From the NCBI GenBank assembly GCA_964447155.1, contig CAYURM010000028.1, positions 1 to 48,399 of the forward strand: DNA of 48,399 bases, written 5' to 3'. This document shows positions 39,385-48,052 of this stretch, one piece after another. A program made the position numbers and the translations under genes. Position 1 is the first letter of the stretch. Each line of letters begins with the position of its first letter. Source of the DNA: SMBSF63 sp034003545 (lineage in GTDB: Bacteria > Chloroflexota > Anaerolineae > Anaerolineales > Anaerolineaceae). The notes below the pieces were generated by a model, which had not been told where the DNA came from, searched no databases, and worked only from the letters and a program-made list of their open reading frames with translations.

Positions 39385-41445
39385 TTATTCCTCTTCTTCT
39401 TCCTTCTTGGCAGCGGCGATGATGCCTTCCGCAACGTGAGAAGGAACAGTGTCGTAGCGGTCAAATTCCATGGTGAACACGCCGCGTCCGCCGGTCATTG
39501 AGCGCAGTTCGGTGGTGTAGCGCTGCATTTCAGCCAGCGGGACTTGAGCAGTAACCACAGAGCGGCCTTTTTCCGTTTCCATGCCTTGCACACGACCGCG
39601 GCGGGAGTTGAAATCGCCCATGACGTCGCCCATGTTCTCTTCGGGGACGGTTACGCGGACGTTCATGATCGGTTCAAGCAGGATAGGGCCGGCTTGCAGG
39701 CAGGCCTGTTTGAAAGCACCGCGGCCGGCGATTTCAAAGGCTACAGGTTTGGAATCGACGGGATGTTCTTTACCGTCATAAACGGAAACCTTGACGTTGT
39801 TGATCGGATAGCCGGCCAGAATACCATCTTTCATCGTATTGCGGATGCCTTTTTCAATGGCCGGCAGATAGCTGGAGGAGATAGAACCACCGAAGATGTC
39901 ATTCTTGAATTCAAAGTCTTCCTCGCTGGGGGAAACGCGCAAGGCCACTTCACCAAACTGGCCGGAGCCGCCGGATTGTTTCTTGTGACGGTAGCGGGCG
40001 TCGCCCTCACCGCGGATCGCTTCGCGATAAGGTACTTTGGGCAGCTCGGTTTCCAGGCTGACTTGCAACTTGTTTTGGGCACGCCGAATAGCGACATCGA
40101 TATGCTGGTCGCCCATGCCTTGCAGCACGGTCTGGCGGGTGGCCGGGTCGTTCATCCAGGAGAGGGTCATATCTTCTTCGCACAGACGGGTCAGTGAGGG
40201 GCTGATCTTGGTCGAGTCGGCCTGGGTTTTGGGGTGAATGGCAACGCGATACAGGGCGTGGGGGTATTCAGGTTTGGGAAGGATCAAGGGGTGTCCCTTG
40301 TCACACAGGGTGTCGCCGGTGGCGGTGTCGTTCAGCTTGGGCACGGTGCCGATGTCGCCAGCATGGATGTTCTTGATGCCGATCATTTCTTTGCCGCGGG
40401 CAATATAGATGGAACCAATTCGTTCTTCTGTTTCTTTGGCCGGATTCCACAGGCGGATGTCGCTGGTAAGGAGACCGGACTGCACACGGAAGAAAGTTTG
40501 TTTGCCAACAAAAGGATCAGCGGTGGTTTTCCACACATACATCGCCAGGGGGCCTGCATCAGAGGCAGTCAGTTCTTCCACGCCGGCAGCGCCTTGTGCT
40601 TCAACCGCAGGCATGTCGGCGGGGGAGGGGAGCAGTCCGACAATGGCATTGAGCAAAGGGGCAATGCCGATTTCTGCTGCACCAGCGGAAACGAAGACGG
40701 GCACGAAAGCGCCTTCGAGGATGGCGTTGCGCAGACCCGTTTGAATCTCGTCGCCGGTCAGGTCGCCTACTTCGAAGTATTTTTCCATCAATTCATCTGT
40801 GCCTTCAGCGGCAGCTTCTACCAACGTCATGTGGCCGGCATCTGCTTCCTCTTTGTATTCGGCAGGAATTTCAACAGCTTCGCTGCCATCGCCTTTGTAG
40901 GCTTTCATCGAAAGCAGGTCAATCACACCGGTGAAGTCATGTTTTTCGCCCCAGGGAAGCTGGATGGGAAGCATGCGCTTGTCGGAGAAGTTCTCGATGG
41001 AGGCCAGGGCTTTTTTGAAGTCTGCGTTTTCACGATTCATTTTGTTGATGACGACGCAGCGCGGCAGGTTGAATTGGTCGCAATAATCCCATGCGACTTC
41101 CGTACCTACCTCCACGCCTGAGACAGCGTCAACGAGGACGAGCGCACTGTCCGCAACGCGCAAGGCCGAGATCATTTCGCCGACGAAATCGGTGTAGCCC
41201 GGGGTGTCGAGCAGGTTGATCTTGGCATTCTTGTACTCAACCGGTAAAACAGAAGTGTAGACCGAGATACCGCGCCGGCTTTCTTCATCGTCAAAGTCAG
41301 AAACGGTCGTGCCGTCTTCAATCTTTCCAAGTCTGGTTGTGACACCAGCAAAATGCAGGCAGGCTTCGGCCAGCATGGTTTTACCAGCGCTGCTGTGAGA
41401 AACTAATGCGACATTGCGGATTGAATTTGATGTGTACTCTTTCAT
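39385..41445 (-). CDS. Elongation factor G-like GTPase (paralogue)
   Basis: The 686-residue protein has an EF-G layout: G domain with SHSSAGKT (about 16-23), LLDTPGYTDF, NKMNRE, then domains II-V ending with EP IMNVRVTVPEEN and SMTGGRGVF segments. The P-loop SHSSAGKT differs from the GHVDHGKT of true EF-G and is typical of the EF-G-like paralogue whose role (ribosome-associated or stress-related) is not settled. It is not next to tuf or rps genes, so it is unlikely to be the main factor. The ATG at 41445 has AGGA upstream; the longer frame from 41601 has no support. Confidence 0.88.
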   Translation of the reverse strand: MKEYTSNSIRNVALVSHSSAGKTMLAEACLHFAGVTTRLGKIEDGTTVSDFDDEESRRGISVYTSVLPVEYKNAKINLLDTPGYTDFVGEMISALRVADSALVLVDAVSGVEVGTEVAWDYCDQFNLPRCVVINKMNRENADFKKALASIENFSDKRMLPIQLPWGEKHDFTGVIDLLSMKAYKGDGSEAVEIPAEYKEEADAGHMTLVEAAAEGTDELMEKYFEVGDLTGDEIQTGLRNAILEGAFVPVFVSAGAAEIGIAPLLNAIVGLLPSPADMPAVEAQGAAGVEELTASDAGPLAMYVWKTTADPFVGKQTFFRVQSGLLTSDIRLWNPAKETEERIGSIYIARGKEMIGIKNIHAGDIGTVPKLNDTATGDTLCDKGHPLILPKPEYPHALYRVAIHPKTQADSTKISPSLTRLCEEDMTLSWMNDPATRQTVLQGMGDQHIDVAIRRAQNKLQVSLETELPKVPYREAIRGEGDARYRHKKQSGGSGQFGEVALRVSPSEEDFEFKNDIFGGSISSSYLPAIEKGIRNTMKDGILAGYPINNVKVSVYDGKEHPVDSKPVAFEIAGRGAFKQACLQAGPILLEPIMNVRVTVPEENMGDVMGDFNSRRGRVQGMETEKGRSVVTAQVPLAEMQRYTTELRSMTGGRGVFTMEFDRYDTVPSHVAEGIIAAAKKEEEEE

Positions 41446-41715
41446 TAGAATAAGGATCCTTACGTTTGTGAGATGGCAAATCTGTGTAAACCCAGAAATA
41501 ATATTGTAAATTATGAAGCCGTTTCTGTCAAAGTTTTTTGGAGTTTGGAGTTTAAAGGAAGAAGGCGTAATTTTCAGGAAGCGTGCTGTATCATTTCTCA
41601 TACAAAATACCAGGAAACGGTAAATGAAGAGAAAAATTCTTTTGACGAAATCCCATTCTTCTCATATCATATAGGCAGGAAGCAATCAGATTTTTTGGTG
41701 GAAAATGGAGGTGGT
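41446..41715. other. Intergenic region between divergent EF-G-like and lipoprotein genes
   Basis: These 270 AT-rich bases form the shared upstream region of two divergent genes. The open frame that runs through on the plus strand has no family support and is unlike the lipoprotein. I see no clear promoter hexamers. Confidence 0.4.
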
Positions 41716-42369
41716 ATGCACAACAGGCTGCGCGGGATCATGATTGGGTTTGCCTTCATCCTTGCCACGGGATGCAGAACGGCGACACTGTTTCTGGACA
41801 GCGGGCTGCCGGAAGTCTACCCGGCGCTGGATGAACCAGCCGCCACCCTGGCTGCGCAGCGTACGCAGACGATGGCGGCCAGGCTGCCGGCGGCGCTCTC
41901 AGAGACCCCGATGCCTGAGACCGTGGATTTGAACGAAACTGGCATACCCTGCGCCTATGTTTGGGATACCCAGCCTTTGCCGGAAGAGACTGCGCTGGTG
42001 CAGGTGGCTTTCAGGAATAACAGCCTGGGCCGTGCCGAGGTGTGGGCGGAGGCCTACGGTGAACGGTGTATCAATGTGGACACCAAAAATACTGTCGGCG
42101 GATTTTCGATTTTACAGACCGATGTGTATGTGCGCATGACTGTGCTGGATATGGAAGATCAGGATTCGCTGGGCCGGCTGCTGGCGCAGATCATTCGAAC
42201 GCTGACCGATTTGCCGGAAGATTCTTTTCCCGGCACACAAACAGGGTATGTTGGGGTTGAGTTCTCGCAGGATGGAGAAGTACTTAATCTGTGGTTTTTG
42301 CTGAACGATGCAAAAGAAGTCTTCGAAGAAGGGCTGCGGGATGCGGCTTTATTGAATGCGTTGCGCTAG
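41716..42369 (+). CDS. Putative lipoprotein of unknown function
   Basis: The 217-residue product begins with a basic N-terminus and hydrophobic core ending in a lipobox-like ILATGC with cysteine 20, so export and lipid anchoring are likely. The mature part starts with a Pro/Ala-rich linker and then a globular domain (about 70-217) with no motif I recognise. GGAGG stands just before the ATG at 41716. The long frame upstream to 41473 is not used. It is convergent with the GNAT gene, four bases away. Confidence 0.72.
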   Translation: MHNRLRGIMIGFAFILATGCRTATLFLDSGLPEVYPALDEPAATLAAQRTQTMAARLPAALSETPMPETVDLNETGIPCAYVWDTQPLPEETALVQVAFRNNSLGRAEVWAEAYGERCINVDTKNTVGGFSILQTDVYVRMTVLDMEDQDSLGRLLAQIIRTLTDLPEDSFPGTQTGYVGVEFSQDGEVLNLWFLLNDAKEVFEEGLRDAALLNALR

Positions 42370-42373
42370 AAGA

Positions 42374-42925
42374 TCAGTCGAGAGGTTTTTGCATGCGCCA
42401 GGCTGGTTCTTCCACGTCGTGCCAGACGCCTTCATCGTCCGGGAAGGACCAGCGTCCTGATTCGTGGCTGATGATTTGATAGCCCTGCCGCTTGTAGAGG
42501 CGCTGCGCCAGGTGGTTGTTTTTAGCAACATTCAAGGTTACGCAGCGGAAAGCGTTATCCTTTAGAAAAGTTTCTGCTTTCTTTAGCATAAGCGATCCAA
42601 GACCGGAGCTGCGATAAGGGGGCTTGATGCGGAAGGAGTAGATGTGGGCGCGGTTGATGCCGTCTGCCAGCTCCAAACGGTCAGAGAGCAATTGCAGGAA
42701 AATTTGCCCAATGATACCGGCACCGGGGAGTTCGGCCACCCAGATGACGACCCTGCCGGATGCCTGTGCCTGATAGGAAAAAGCATATACCCGGCGCAGA
42801 TGGCGGTATTCGCCATCCCACTCCAGAGCGGGCAGGTCATTTTTGGTGATTTTTCGGATGATGACTTGTGAAAGCCAGTCAGGGTCAGTGGTGATGGCTG
42901 CGGGATCGCAGCAGGTTTCCGTCAT
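42374..42925 (-). CDS. GNAT-family N-acetyltransferase
   Basis: The 183-residue protein has the GNAT fold: motif A PPYRSSGLGSLMLKKAETFL (acetyl-CoA pyrophosphate loop) and motif B region TLNVAKNNHLAQRLYKRQGYQI. It transfers an acetyl group from acetyl-CoA to an unknown amine. The ATG at 42925 is preferred with AAGGA upstream; TTG at 42949 is an alternative that overlaps the upstream gene. It follows the nucleotidyltransferase gene on the same strand. Confidence 0.88.
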   Translation of the reverse strand: MTETCCDPAAITTDPDWLSQVIIRKITKNDLPALEWDGEYRHLRRVYAFSYQAQASGRVVIWVAELPGAGIIGQIFLQLLSDRLELADGINRAHIYSFRIKPPYRSSGLGSLMLKKAETFLKDNAFRCVTLNVAKNNHLAQRLYKRQGYQIISHESGRWSFPDDEGVWHDVEEPAWRMQKPLD

Positions 42926-42932
42926 CAGGGTG

Positions 42933-45584
42933 TTATCCTTCCCTGGCAAGCAATTGTTTCAACAATGCTTGTTCTTCATCAGCGGATTGAATTTCCCCAT
43001 CCAGCCAGGCGGTGCGCAGTGCGGTGAGGACGCGCGCGTAGAGGGGTCCGGGGGGGATGTTCATCTCGCGCAGGGTGTTGCCATTGGCGGCAGGCCGCAT
43101 GTGCTGCCAGACGCGCTTGTATTGCAGGAGGATATCCCGCAGGGTTTCATCTTCGGTGGTGATGAATAAAAAGTACAGGACAATATCATCCATACGATCC
43201 AGCCGGCAGGTGATCTGGCTGGGGCGTTTTTCTTTTAACGAAGAGAATTCCTTCGCAAGCCGGGCGGTATCCAGCAGTACTTTCAGCATGGTTTTTGAGA
43301 AGCGCAGGCGTTTGGCAATCTGCTTGATGTCTTGTGTCCTGTATTGATTCAACCAGGATAAATAGCCCAGGCAGACCCGGCGGGAAGAGCCGTTGATCGC
43401 GTCCGGCAGGTGCCATTCTTCGGCGGGCGTGGATGTCAGCACTTTTTGCAATGAGGCGGCCTGCCCGGCAGTCCAGCCCAGGCCTGGATGGATGGCAGAA
43501 AGCAGGTTGAGTTCTTCCAGGCGGGCCAGAATGTGCTGCGGTGCGGCTTCGGAGAAGACCAGATCCAGTTCGTGTTCAATGCGCTGTCCGGTGATGGTGG
43601 CAAGCATTTCACGGGCTTCCTGGATCAGCTCCAGCGTGCGGGGTTCGATATGGAAGCCGAAGCGCTGCTCAAACCGTACGGCACGCAGCATCCGGGTGGG
43701 GTCGTCCACAAAGGAGAGAGAATGGAGGACGCGCACCAGGCCGCGCTGCAGGTCATGCAGGCCGCCCCAGTGATCGTAGAGGTCGCCGAAATGGCTGCCG
43801 TCCAACCGCAGGGCGAGGGTGTTGATGGTGAAATCGCGGCGGTGCAGATCCAGCTTGATGCCGCTGCGCTCCACGGTGGGCAGCGCAGTGGGATAGTCAT
43901 AAAATTCGGTACGTGAGCTGATGAAGTCGAGGCTGGCGGGCAGATTGGCGGCTTCAATCGGGGCAGTCTCGGTGGAAAGCTTTTTTGCCAGGGCTTCGCG
44001 GATGGTGCCAATGCGCCATTTGGCGGTACCAAAACGGCTGTGGCTGGTTATTTTGCCGCCAAGATCAGCGGCGATGGCTTCACAGACCTCGATGGCGTTG
44101 CCTTCAATGACGATATCGAAATCAAGGCTGGGGCGCTTGAGGATCAAATCGCGCACAAAGCCGCCGACGATATAGGCCGGGGTATTTCTTTCATGCGCAT
44201 AGCCAGCGATCATTTTAATCAAAGCCAGGTGGGCAGCGGGCAGGGCTCTTTCCAGGTCGGCGGTCAGGTTTTGCTGCTGGCTGCGGGGGGCGCCTTCGCC
44301 AGTGATCATTTTGAGCAGGTCTGTTCGGGTGACGATGCCAATGATGCTTCCGGCAGGGTTGACGACGGGGATCTGCCCCCAGCCGGTTTTCTGCATCACG
44401 CGCTGCAAGTGCTGCAGGGAATCTTGGGGGGTGACGGAGACCTCGCCGGCTTCCATCAGGCTGCCCGCAGTCAGATCCAGTTTGTGGGCCAGGGCGCGGT
44501 CTACGGCGCGGCGGGTAAGCAGGCCAATGATTTTCCCTCTTTGAATCACCGGGTAGCCTTCATAGCCGTAGCGCTGCATGATCTGGGCTGCTTCTTCGAC
44601 GGGCGTATCCGGGGAAAGCACGGTGGGGCCGGTGGACATCAATTCGCTGACCGTGACGGGCGGGGAGATGAATTGCTCGATCACGTTTTGCAGATCATTG
44701 CACAGGGTTTCGAGCGTCAGGCCTTTTTCCTGTTGTTCGTCGGAGCGAATCAGGGCGGCCGCAGCGCGTTCGTGCCCGCCGCCGCCAAAATGCGCAGCGA
44801 TCTCGGACACATTGATCTGGTCACTGGTGGAGCGGGCGACAATTCGTATGCCGGCGGCGGTTTGTACAACGAGAAAGAGGGCATCGGGGGCAAGCAGGTC
44901 GCGCAGTTTGTGAGCTATGCTGGAGATCTCATCCGTCATGGTGCTGGCGTCTGCACAGGCGATGATCATTTGCTGTCCGTGCAGATGCAGGCTGCGCGTG
45001 TTTTTGAGCAGGTGATCGTAGAGCGTGATTTGCTGCGCGGAGAGGGGTGTATTGAGGAAGCGGTTGGCGATGCGCAGGCTGGCGCCGTTTTCCAGCAGCC
45101 AGGCAACGGCATGGACGTCCCGCGTGGTGGTGTGGACGTAGGTCATCGAGCCGGTATCTTCGTAGATGCCCAGCAAGAGCAGGGTGGCCTGGATGGTGGT
45201 CAGTTCCGCCTGGGCGGCCTGCAATTTCTCGACCAGTAGAGTGGTACATGCGCCCACCGGATCGATTTCAATTTCCCAGTCAGCAGGGCGGTTGGGGCGC
45301 AGATCATGGTGATCCAGCACGCGCACCCTGGTAGCGGGATGCATGCCCTTGATGGTGTTCAGGGATTGGGTGTCAACCAGCCAGGCGCGTTCAATCGGCT
45401 CTTTGTCCAGATCCTGACGGCGGACAAAGGGCAGCGCGCCGCGGTACTGTTTCAGGAAATCCTGAACGTTAAGATTCAGGCTGAGGGGCAGCACGGGCGT
45501 GGCGGCGGGGTGATGCAGGTGAAAGCCAAGCATTGCGGCGATGGCATCAAAATCCGCCTGTTCGTGGGTGAGGATCACTTCCAT
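42933..45584 (-). CDS. tRNA nucleotidyltransferase-like protein with DHH, DHHA1 and two CBS domains
   Basis: The 883-residue protein joins a DHH phosphoesterase part (1-300; DHH motif D91-H92-H93, GGGGH 267-271), two CBS domains (about 311-366 and 372-430) and a poly(A)-polymerase/CCA-adding head (GGFVRDL at 474-480, DFDIVIEG at 488-495) with its C-terminal helical part. This layout matches the A-adding class of divided CCA enzymes known from Aquifex and others, where another protein adds CC. The DHH and CBS parts may add a phosphodiesterase activity and nucleotide sensing. The ATG at 45584 has no obvious ribosome binding site. Confidence 0.88.
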   Translation of the reverse strand: MEVILTHEQADFDAIAAMLGFHLHHPAATPVLPLSLNLNVQDFLKQYRGALPFVRRQDLDKEPIERAWLVDTQSLNTIKGMHPATRVRVLDHHDLRPNRPADWEIEIDPVGACTTLLVEKLQAAQAELTTIQATLLLLGIYEDTGSMTYVHTTTRDVHAVAWLLENGASLRIANRFLNTPLSAQQITLYDHLLKNTRSLHLHGQQMIIACADASTMTDEISSIAHKLRDLLAPDALFLVVQTAAGIRIVARSTSDQINVSEIAAHFGGGGHERAAAALIRSDEQQEKGLTLETLCNDLQNVIEQFISPPVTVSELMSTGPTVLSPDTPVEEAAQIMQRYGYEGYPVIQRGKIIGLLTRRAVDRALAHKLDLTAGSLMEAGEVSVTPQDSLQHLQRVMQKTGWGQIPVVNPAGSIIGIVTRTDLLKMITGEGAPRSQQQNLTADLERALPAAHLALIKMIAGYAHERNTPAYIVGGFVRDLILKRPSLDFDIVIEGNAIEVCEAIAADLGGKITSHSRFGTAKWRIGTIREALAKKLSTETAPIEAANLPASLDFISSRTEFYDYPTALPTVERSGIKLDLHRRDFTINTLALRLDGSHFGDLYDHWGGLHDLQRGLVRVLHSLSFVDDPTRMLRAVRFEQRFGFHIEPRTLELIQEAREMLATITGQRIEHELDLVFSEAAPQHILARLEELNLLSAIHPGLGWTAGQAASLQKVLTSTPAEEWHLPDAINGSSRRVCLGYLSWLNQYRTQDIKQIAKRLRFSKTMLKVLLDTARLAKEFSSLKEKRPSQITCRLDRMDDIVLYFLFITTEDETLRDILLQYKRVWQHMRPAANGNTLREMNIPPGPLYARVLTALRTAWLDGEIQSADEEQALLKQLLAREG

Positions 45585-45647
45585 GATTTTATTGTAATGC
45601 AAGATTGAGGATTGTGGATTGCAAGTTGAGAAGAACGTCAAAATGGT

Positions 45648-45658
45648 TTGTCAGACAA
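45648..45658 (+). promoter_or_regulatory. GntR-like operator copy 1
   Basis: TTGTCAGACAA is a palindrome that overlaps the -35 hexamer. It shares the core TTGTCnGACAA with the copy at 45685-45695. The TGTCnGACA pattern fits the GT-N-AC type sites of the GntR/FadR family. Confidence 0.65.
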
Positions 45659-45676
45659 CCTGAGTAGTGGTATAAT
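45648..45676 (+). promoter_or_regulatory. Promoter of the diaminopropionate ammonia-lyase gene
   Basis: TTGTCA at 45648-45653 and TATAAT at 45671-45676 are 17 bases apart, with TGG before the -10. Transcription should start near 45683, inside the second palindrome. Confidence 0.75.
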
Positions 45677-45680
45677 AGAC

Positions 45681-45699
45681 TTAATTGTCTGACAATTAA
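45681..45699 (+). promoter_or_regulatory. GntR-like operator copy 2 at the transcription start
   Basis: This 19-base perfect palindrome (9-bp arms, one central base) has core TTGTCTGACAA, centred 37 bases after copy 1. It covers the expected start of transcription, so a bound dimer would block initiation. Confidence 0.7.
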
Positions 45700-45700
45700 A

Positions 45701-45722
45701 TCGCCATCATTTTTGATGGCGA
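45701..45722 (+). promoter_or_regulatory. Hairpin in the dpaL 5' leader
   Basis: Bases 45701-45709 pair perfectly with 45714-45722 around TTTT. No U-run follows, so it is not a standard terminator. It may stabilise the message or form part of the regulatory region. Confidence 0.55.
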
Positions 45723-45749
45723 AAACCATATACATAGAAGGATGTGGAG

Positions 45750-47033
45750 ATGATGACAGAACCAAAACCTGTTGAATGGATTGAGAATACCAAGGTGTTG
45801 CAAGGAAAAGTCAGTCCTTACGTACGCCAGATGTTCCCAAAGGGAATTACGAAGACTGCCCGTGATTTTCACCAACAGATTCCTGGCTACAAGATAAGCC
45901 CCTTGAAGAACCTGCCTCATTTGGCTGCCAAATTGGGCCTGGGCGGTATCTGGGTAAAGGATGAATCCAACCGGCTGCGGCTGGGGTCTTTCAAGGTGTT
46001 GGGCGGGTCGTTCGCCATTTATCAGGCAATTCGCGAGCGACTGGGTATGCTGGACAAAGAGTTGACCTATGAAGAATTGACTTCGCCAGAAACGAAAGCC
46101 AAACTGGGTGATATCGTTTTTGCCGCCGCCACAGACGGGAATCATGGGCGGGGCGTGGCCTGGTCGGCGACTCAACTGGGCTTTCGCTCGTACATCTATG
46201 TGCATAAATTGACGTCTGAGGCACGCATTGAAGCGATCCGCAGCAATGGCGCCGAAGTAGTCGTGGTGGATGGCAATTATGATGATGCCGTTCGTCAGGT
46301 GACAGAGGATGCGCAGCGCAATGGCTGGCAGGTGATTGCGGATACGGCGTGGGAAGGGTATCAGGACATTCCGCGCTGGGTGATCCAGGGCTATGCGACC
46401 ATGTTTGCCGAGACACAGGAGCAGTTGGCGGCGCAGGGTTTGATCCGCCCGACCCACCTGTTTGTGCAGGCCGGGGTGGGTTCGCTGGCAGCAGCCACGA
46501 TCGGGTATTACGCCAATCTGTTTGGCACAGAACGGCCGACTTCGGTCGTGGTAGAACCGGAACTGGCGGCGTGTCTGTACCATTCTGCCGAGGTAGCTGA
46601 CGGTCAGCCGCACACGATTGGCGGTGATCTGGATACGATCATGGCCGGTTTGGCATGCGGCGAGCCCAATCCGCAGGCATGGGAAATCCTGCAGGATACG
46701 ACGGACGCTTTCCTGAAATGCCCGGATTACGTGGCCGCCAAGGGCATGCGGGTGTATGGCATTCCGTTGGCGGGGGACCCCTTCATTGTTTCGGGAGAAT
46801 CCGGCGCGGTGACTTTGGGAGCGTTGATCTTCATCATGCAATTGCCTGAATTAGTGCCGCTGCGTGACAAACTGGGGCTGGGGCCTGATTCACATGTGTT
46901 GTTGATCAACTCAGAACGGAATACCGATCCCGATGATTTTCGGCGGGTGGTGTGGGAAGGCGGCAGCGCCGTTCCACGGCAGTACCGCAGATATCATTCC
47001 GGCCTGGGCCGGGATCCGATCCTCCAGAAGTAA
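45750..47033 (+). CDS. dpaL: 2,3-diaminopropionate ammonia-lyase
   Basis: The 427-residue PLP enzyme of the tryptophan-synthase-beta/threonine-dehydratase fold has the PLP lysine K82 in RLGSFKVLGGS, the ATDGNHGRGVAW segment and the glycine loop QAGVGSLAAA. The pattern is that of YgeX/DpaL, which turns 2,3-diaminopropionate into pyruvate and ammonia. The start is ATG 45750 with GAAGGA seven bases upstream. It has its own regulated promoter and terminator, so it is a single-gene unit. Together with tryptophanase it hints at amino-acid catabolism. Confidence 0.9.
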   Translation: MMTEPKPVEWIENTKVLQGKVSPYVRQMFPKGITKTARDFHQQIPGYKISPLKNLPHLAAKLGLGGIWVKDESNRLRLGSFKVLGGSFAIYQAIRERLGMLDKELTYEELTSPETKAKLGDIVFAAATDGNHGRGVAWSATQLGFRSYIYVHKLTSEARIEAIRSNGAEVVVVDGNYDDAVRQVTEDAQRNGWQVIADTAWEGYQDIPRWVIQGYATMFAETQEQLAAQGLIRPTHLFVQAGVGSLAAATIGYYANLFGTERPTSVVVEPELAACLYHSAEVADGQPHTIGGDLDTIMAGLACGEPNPQAWEILQDTTDAFLKCPDYVAAKGMRVYGIPLAGDPFIVSGESGAVTLGALIFIMQLPELVPLRDKLGLGPDSHVLLINSERNTDPDDFRRVVWEGGSAVPRQYRRYHSGLGRDPILQK

Positions 47034-47050
47034 ACACAGCATAAGATGAA

Positions 47051-47088
47051 AAGCCGGCTGCCTGGTTGGGGCAGCCGGCTTCTTTTTA
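47051..47088 (+). terminator. Intrinsic terminator of dpaL
   Basis: Bases 47051-47062 pair perfectly with 47070-47081 around a 7-base loop, followed by TCTTTTT. It lies 17 bases after the stop codon. Confidence 0.9.
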
Positions 47089-47160
47089 AACAGGTTGGCA
47101 TATAGGGTTTCCCTGCCTGGCAGGCGTTTCGCGGCAAGGCGATGGAAGATACCAGCTGAT

Positions 47161-47200
47161 AAAAAAGAAAACGCTGCCGGGCAGGTTACGGGCAGCGTTT
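47161..47200 (-). terminator. Isolated minus-strand terminator-like hairpin
   Basis: Bases 47169-47178 pair perfectly with 47191-47200 around a 12-base loop. On the minus strand the stem is followed by TTCTTTTTT. No minus-strand gene lies nearby to use it. Confidence 0.6.
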
Positions 47201-47293
47201 CAGCCCAGGCATCCTTTACGCACTGCAATCCCAGGCGGTTTATAATACCCTCTGTAACCGCAGTCATTTCATTGCAGCCACTGGAGGCAGATT

Positions 47294-47992
47294 TTGAAAA
47301 AGAATCAAATCGCGCAAAACATTGCTCGGGAAACGATGAGCGAACTTCACCACTTTATCAAAGTTGGGATGAGTGAAAAGGAAATTGAGACGAAAGCATT
47401 TGAGCTGATGATCGCAAAGGGTTCAACTTCCTTTTGGTATCACGGAAAAGGGGCCCTGGTGCTGCTTGGAAAACGTTCCATAGAATCTATGCCGGGCGTC
47501 AAGTATTTCGCGAGCGAGGAAAACAAGGTCGCAGAAAATGATGTGGTCACCATCGATTTGACACCCACCTTCGACGGCTATTGGGGCGACTATGCACGCA
47601 CCATATTCGTTGAAAACGGGCGTGTTGCTGAAGAGGACAATCCTCAAAGCGCTCTGTTCCGCAAGGGTCTCGAAACCGAATTCTATTTGCACAACAAAAT
47701 GAAAGAGATGTGGACCCCGCAAATGAGCTATGAGGAGCTGTACTTCAAGATCAATGAAGAGATCACAGCGCTGGGTTACGAAAACCTGGATGTCCACGGG
47801 AATATCGGCCACTCAGTGAACATGGACGAGAAGGACCGCACGTATATCGAACGCGGCAGCACCGCTACTTTTGAAGAAATCGGCACAGCCTTTACGCTGG
47901 AGCCCCACATCCGGCTTCTCGGGGGATCTATCGCCTTCAAGCGGGAAAATATTTACTACTTCGACGAGCACTGGAACCTGCACACGCTGTAG
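47294..47992 (+). CDS. M24-family metallopeptidase (aminopeptidase-like)
   Basis: The 232-residue protein has the creatinase/aminopeptidase pita-bread fold, with all five metal ligands: D88 in TIDLTPTF, D99 in GDYART, H173 in GHSVN, E203 in TLEPHI and E219 in FKRENI. M24 enzymes cleave N-terminal residues or Xaa-Pro bonds; the short length and lack of an N-terminal domain distinguish it from PepP, so substrate is open. The start is TTG at 47294 behind GGAGG (47283-47287). A TATAAT is at 47241-47246. Confidence 0.87.
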   Translation: MKKNQIAQNIARETMSELHHFIKVGMSEKEIETKAFELMIAKGSTSFWYHGKGALVLLGKRSIESMPGVKYFASEENKVAENDVVTIDLTPTFDGYWGDYARTIFVENGRVAEEDNPQSALFRKGLETEFYLHNKMKEMWTPQMSYEELYFKINEEITALGYENLDVHGNIGHSVNMDEKDRTYIERGSTATFEEIGTAFTLEPHIRLLGGSIAFKRENIYYFDEHWNLHTL

Positions 47993-48009
47993 ATTTTCAC
48001 CCTTCTCAA

Positions 48010-48041
48010 AAACCAGCCCCCTTGAGCAAGGGGGCTGGTTT
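48010..48041 (+). terminator. Intrinsic terminator after the M24 peptidase
   Basis: Bases 48010-48023 pair perfectly with 48028-48041 around GAGC. Only a short T-stretch follows the stem (TTTACAT), so it is symmetrical and might work weakly on both strands. Confidence 0.7.
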
Positions 48042-48052
48042 ACATAGAGGCG

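Noticed and set aside
41473..41715. N-terminal extension of the lipoprotein gene
   Set aside because: The extension would bury the signal peptide and lipobox inside the protein, and GGAGG stands directly before the ATG at 41716.
44040..45239. Plus-strand open frame of 399 codons opposite the nucleotidyltransferase gene
   Set aside because: It mirrors the real minus-strand gene, is very Gly/Asp-rich as antisense frames of GC-rich genes often are, and matches nothing.
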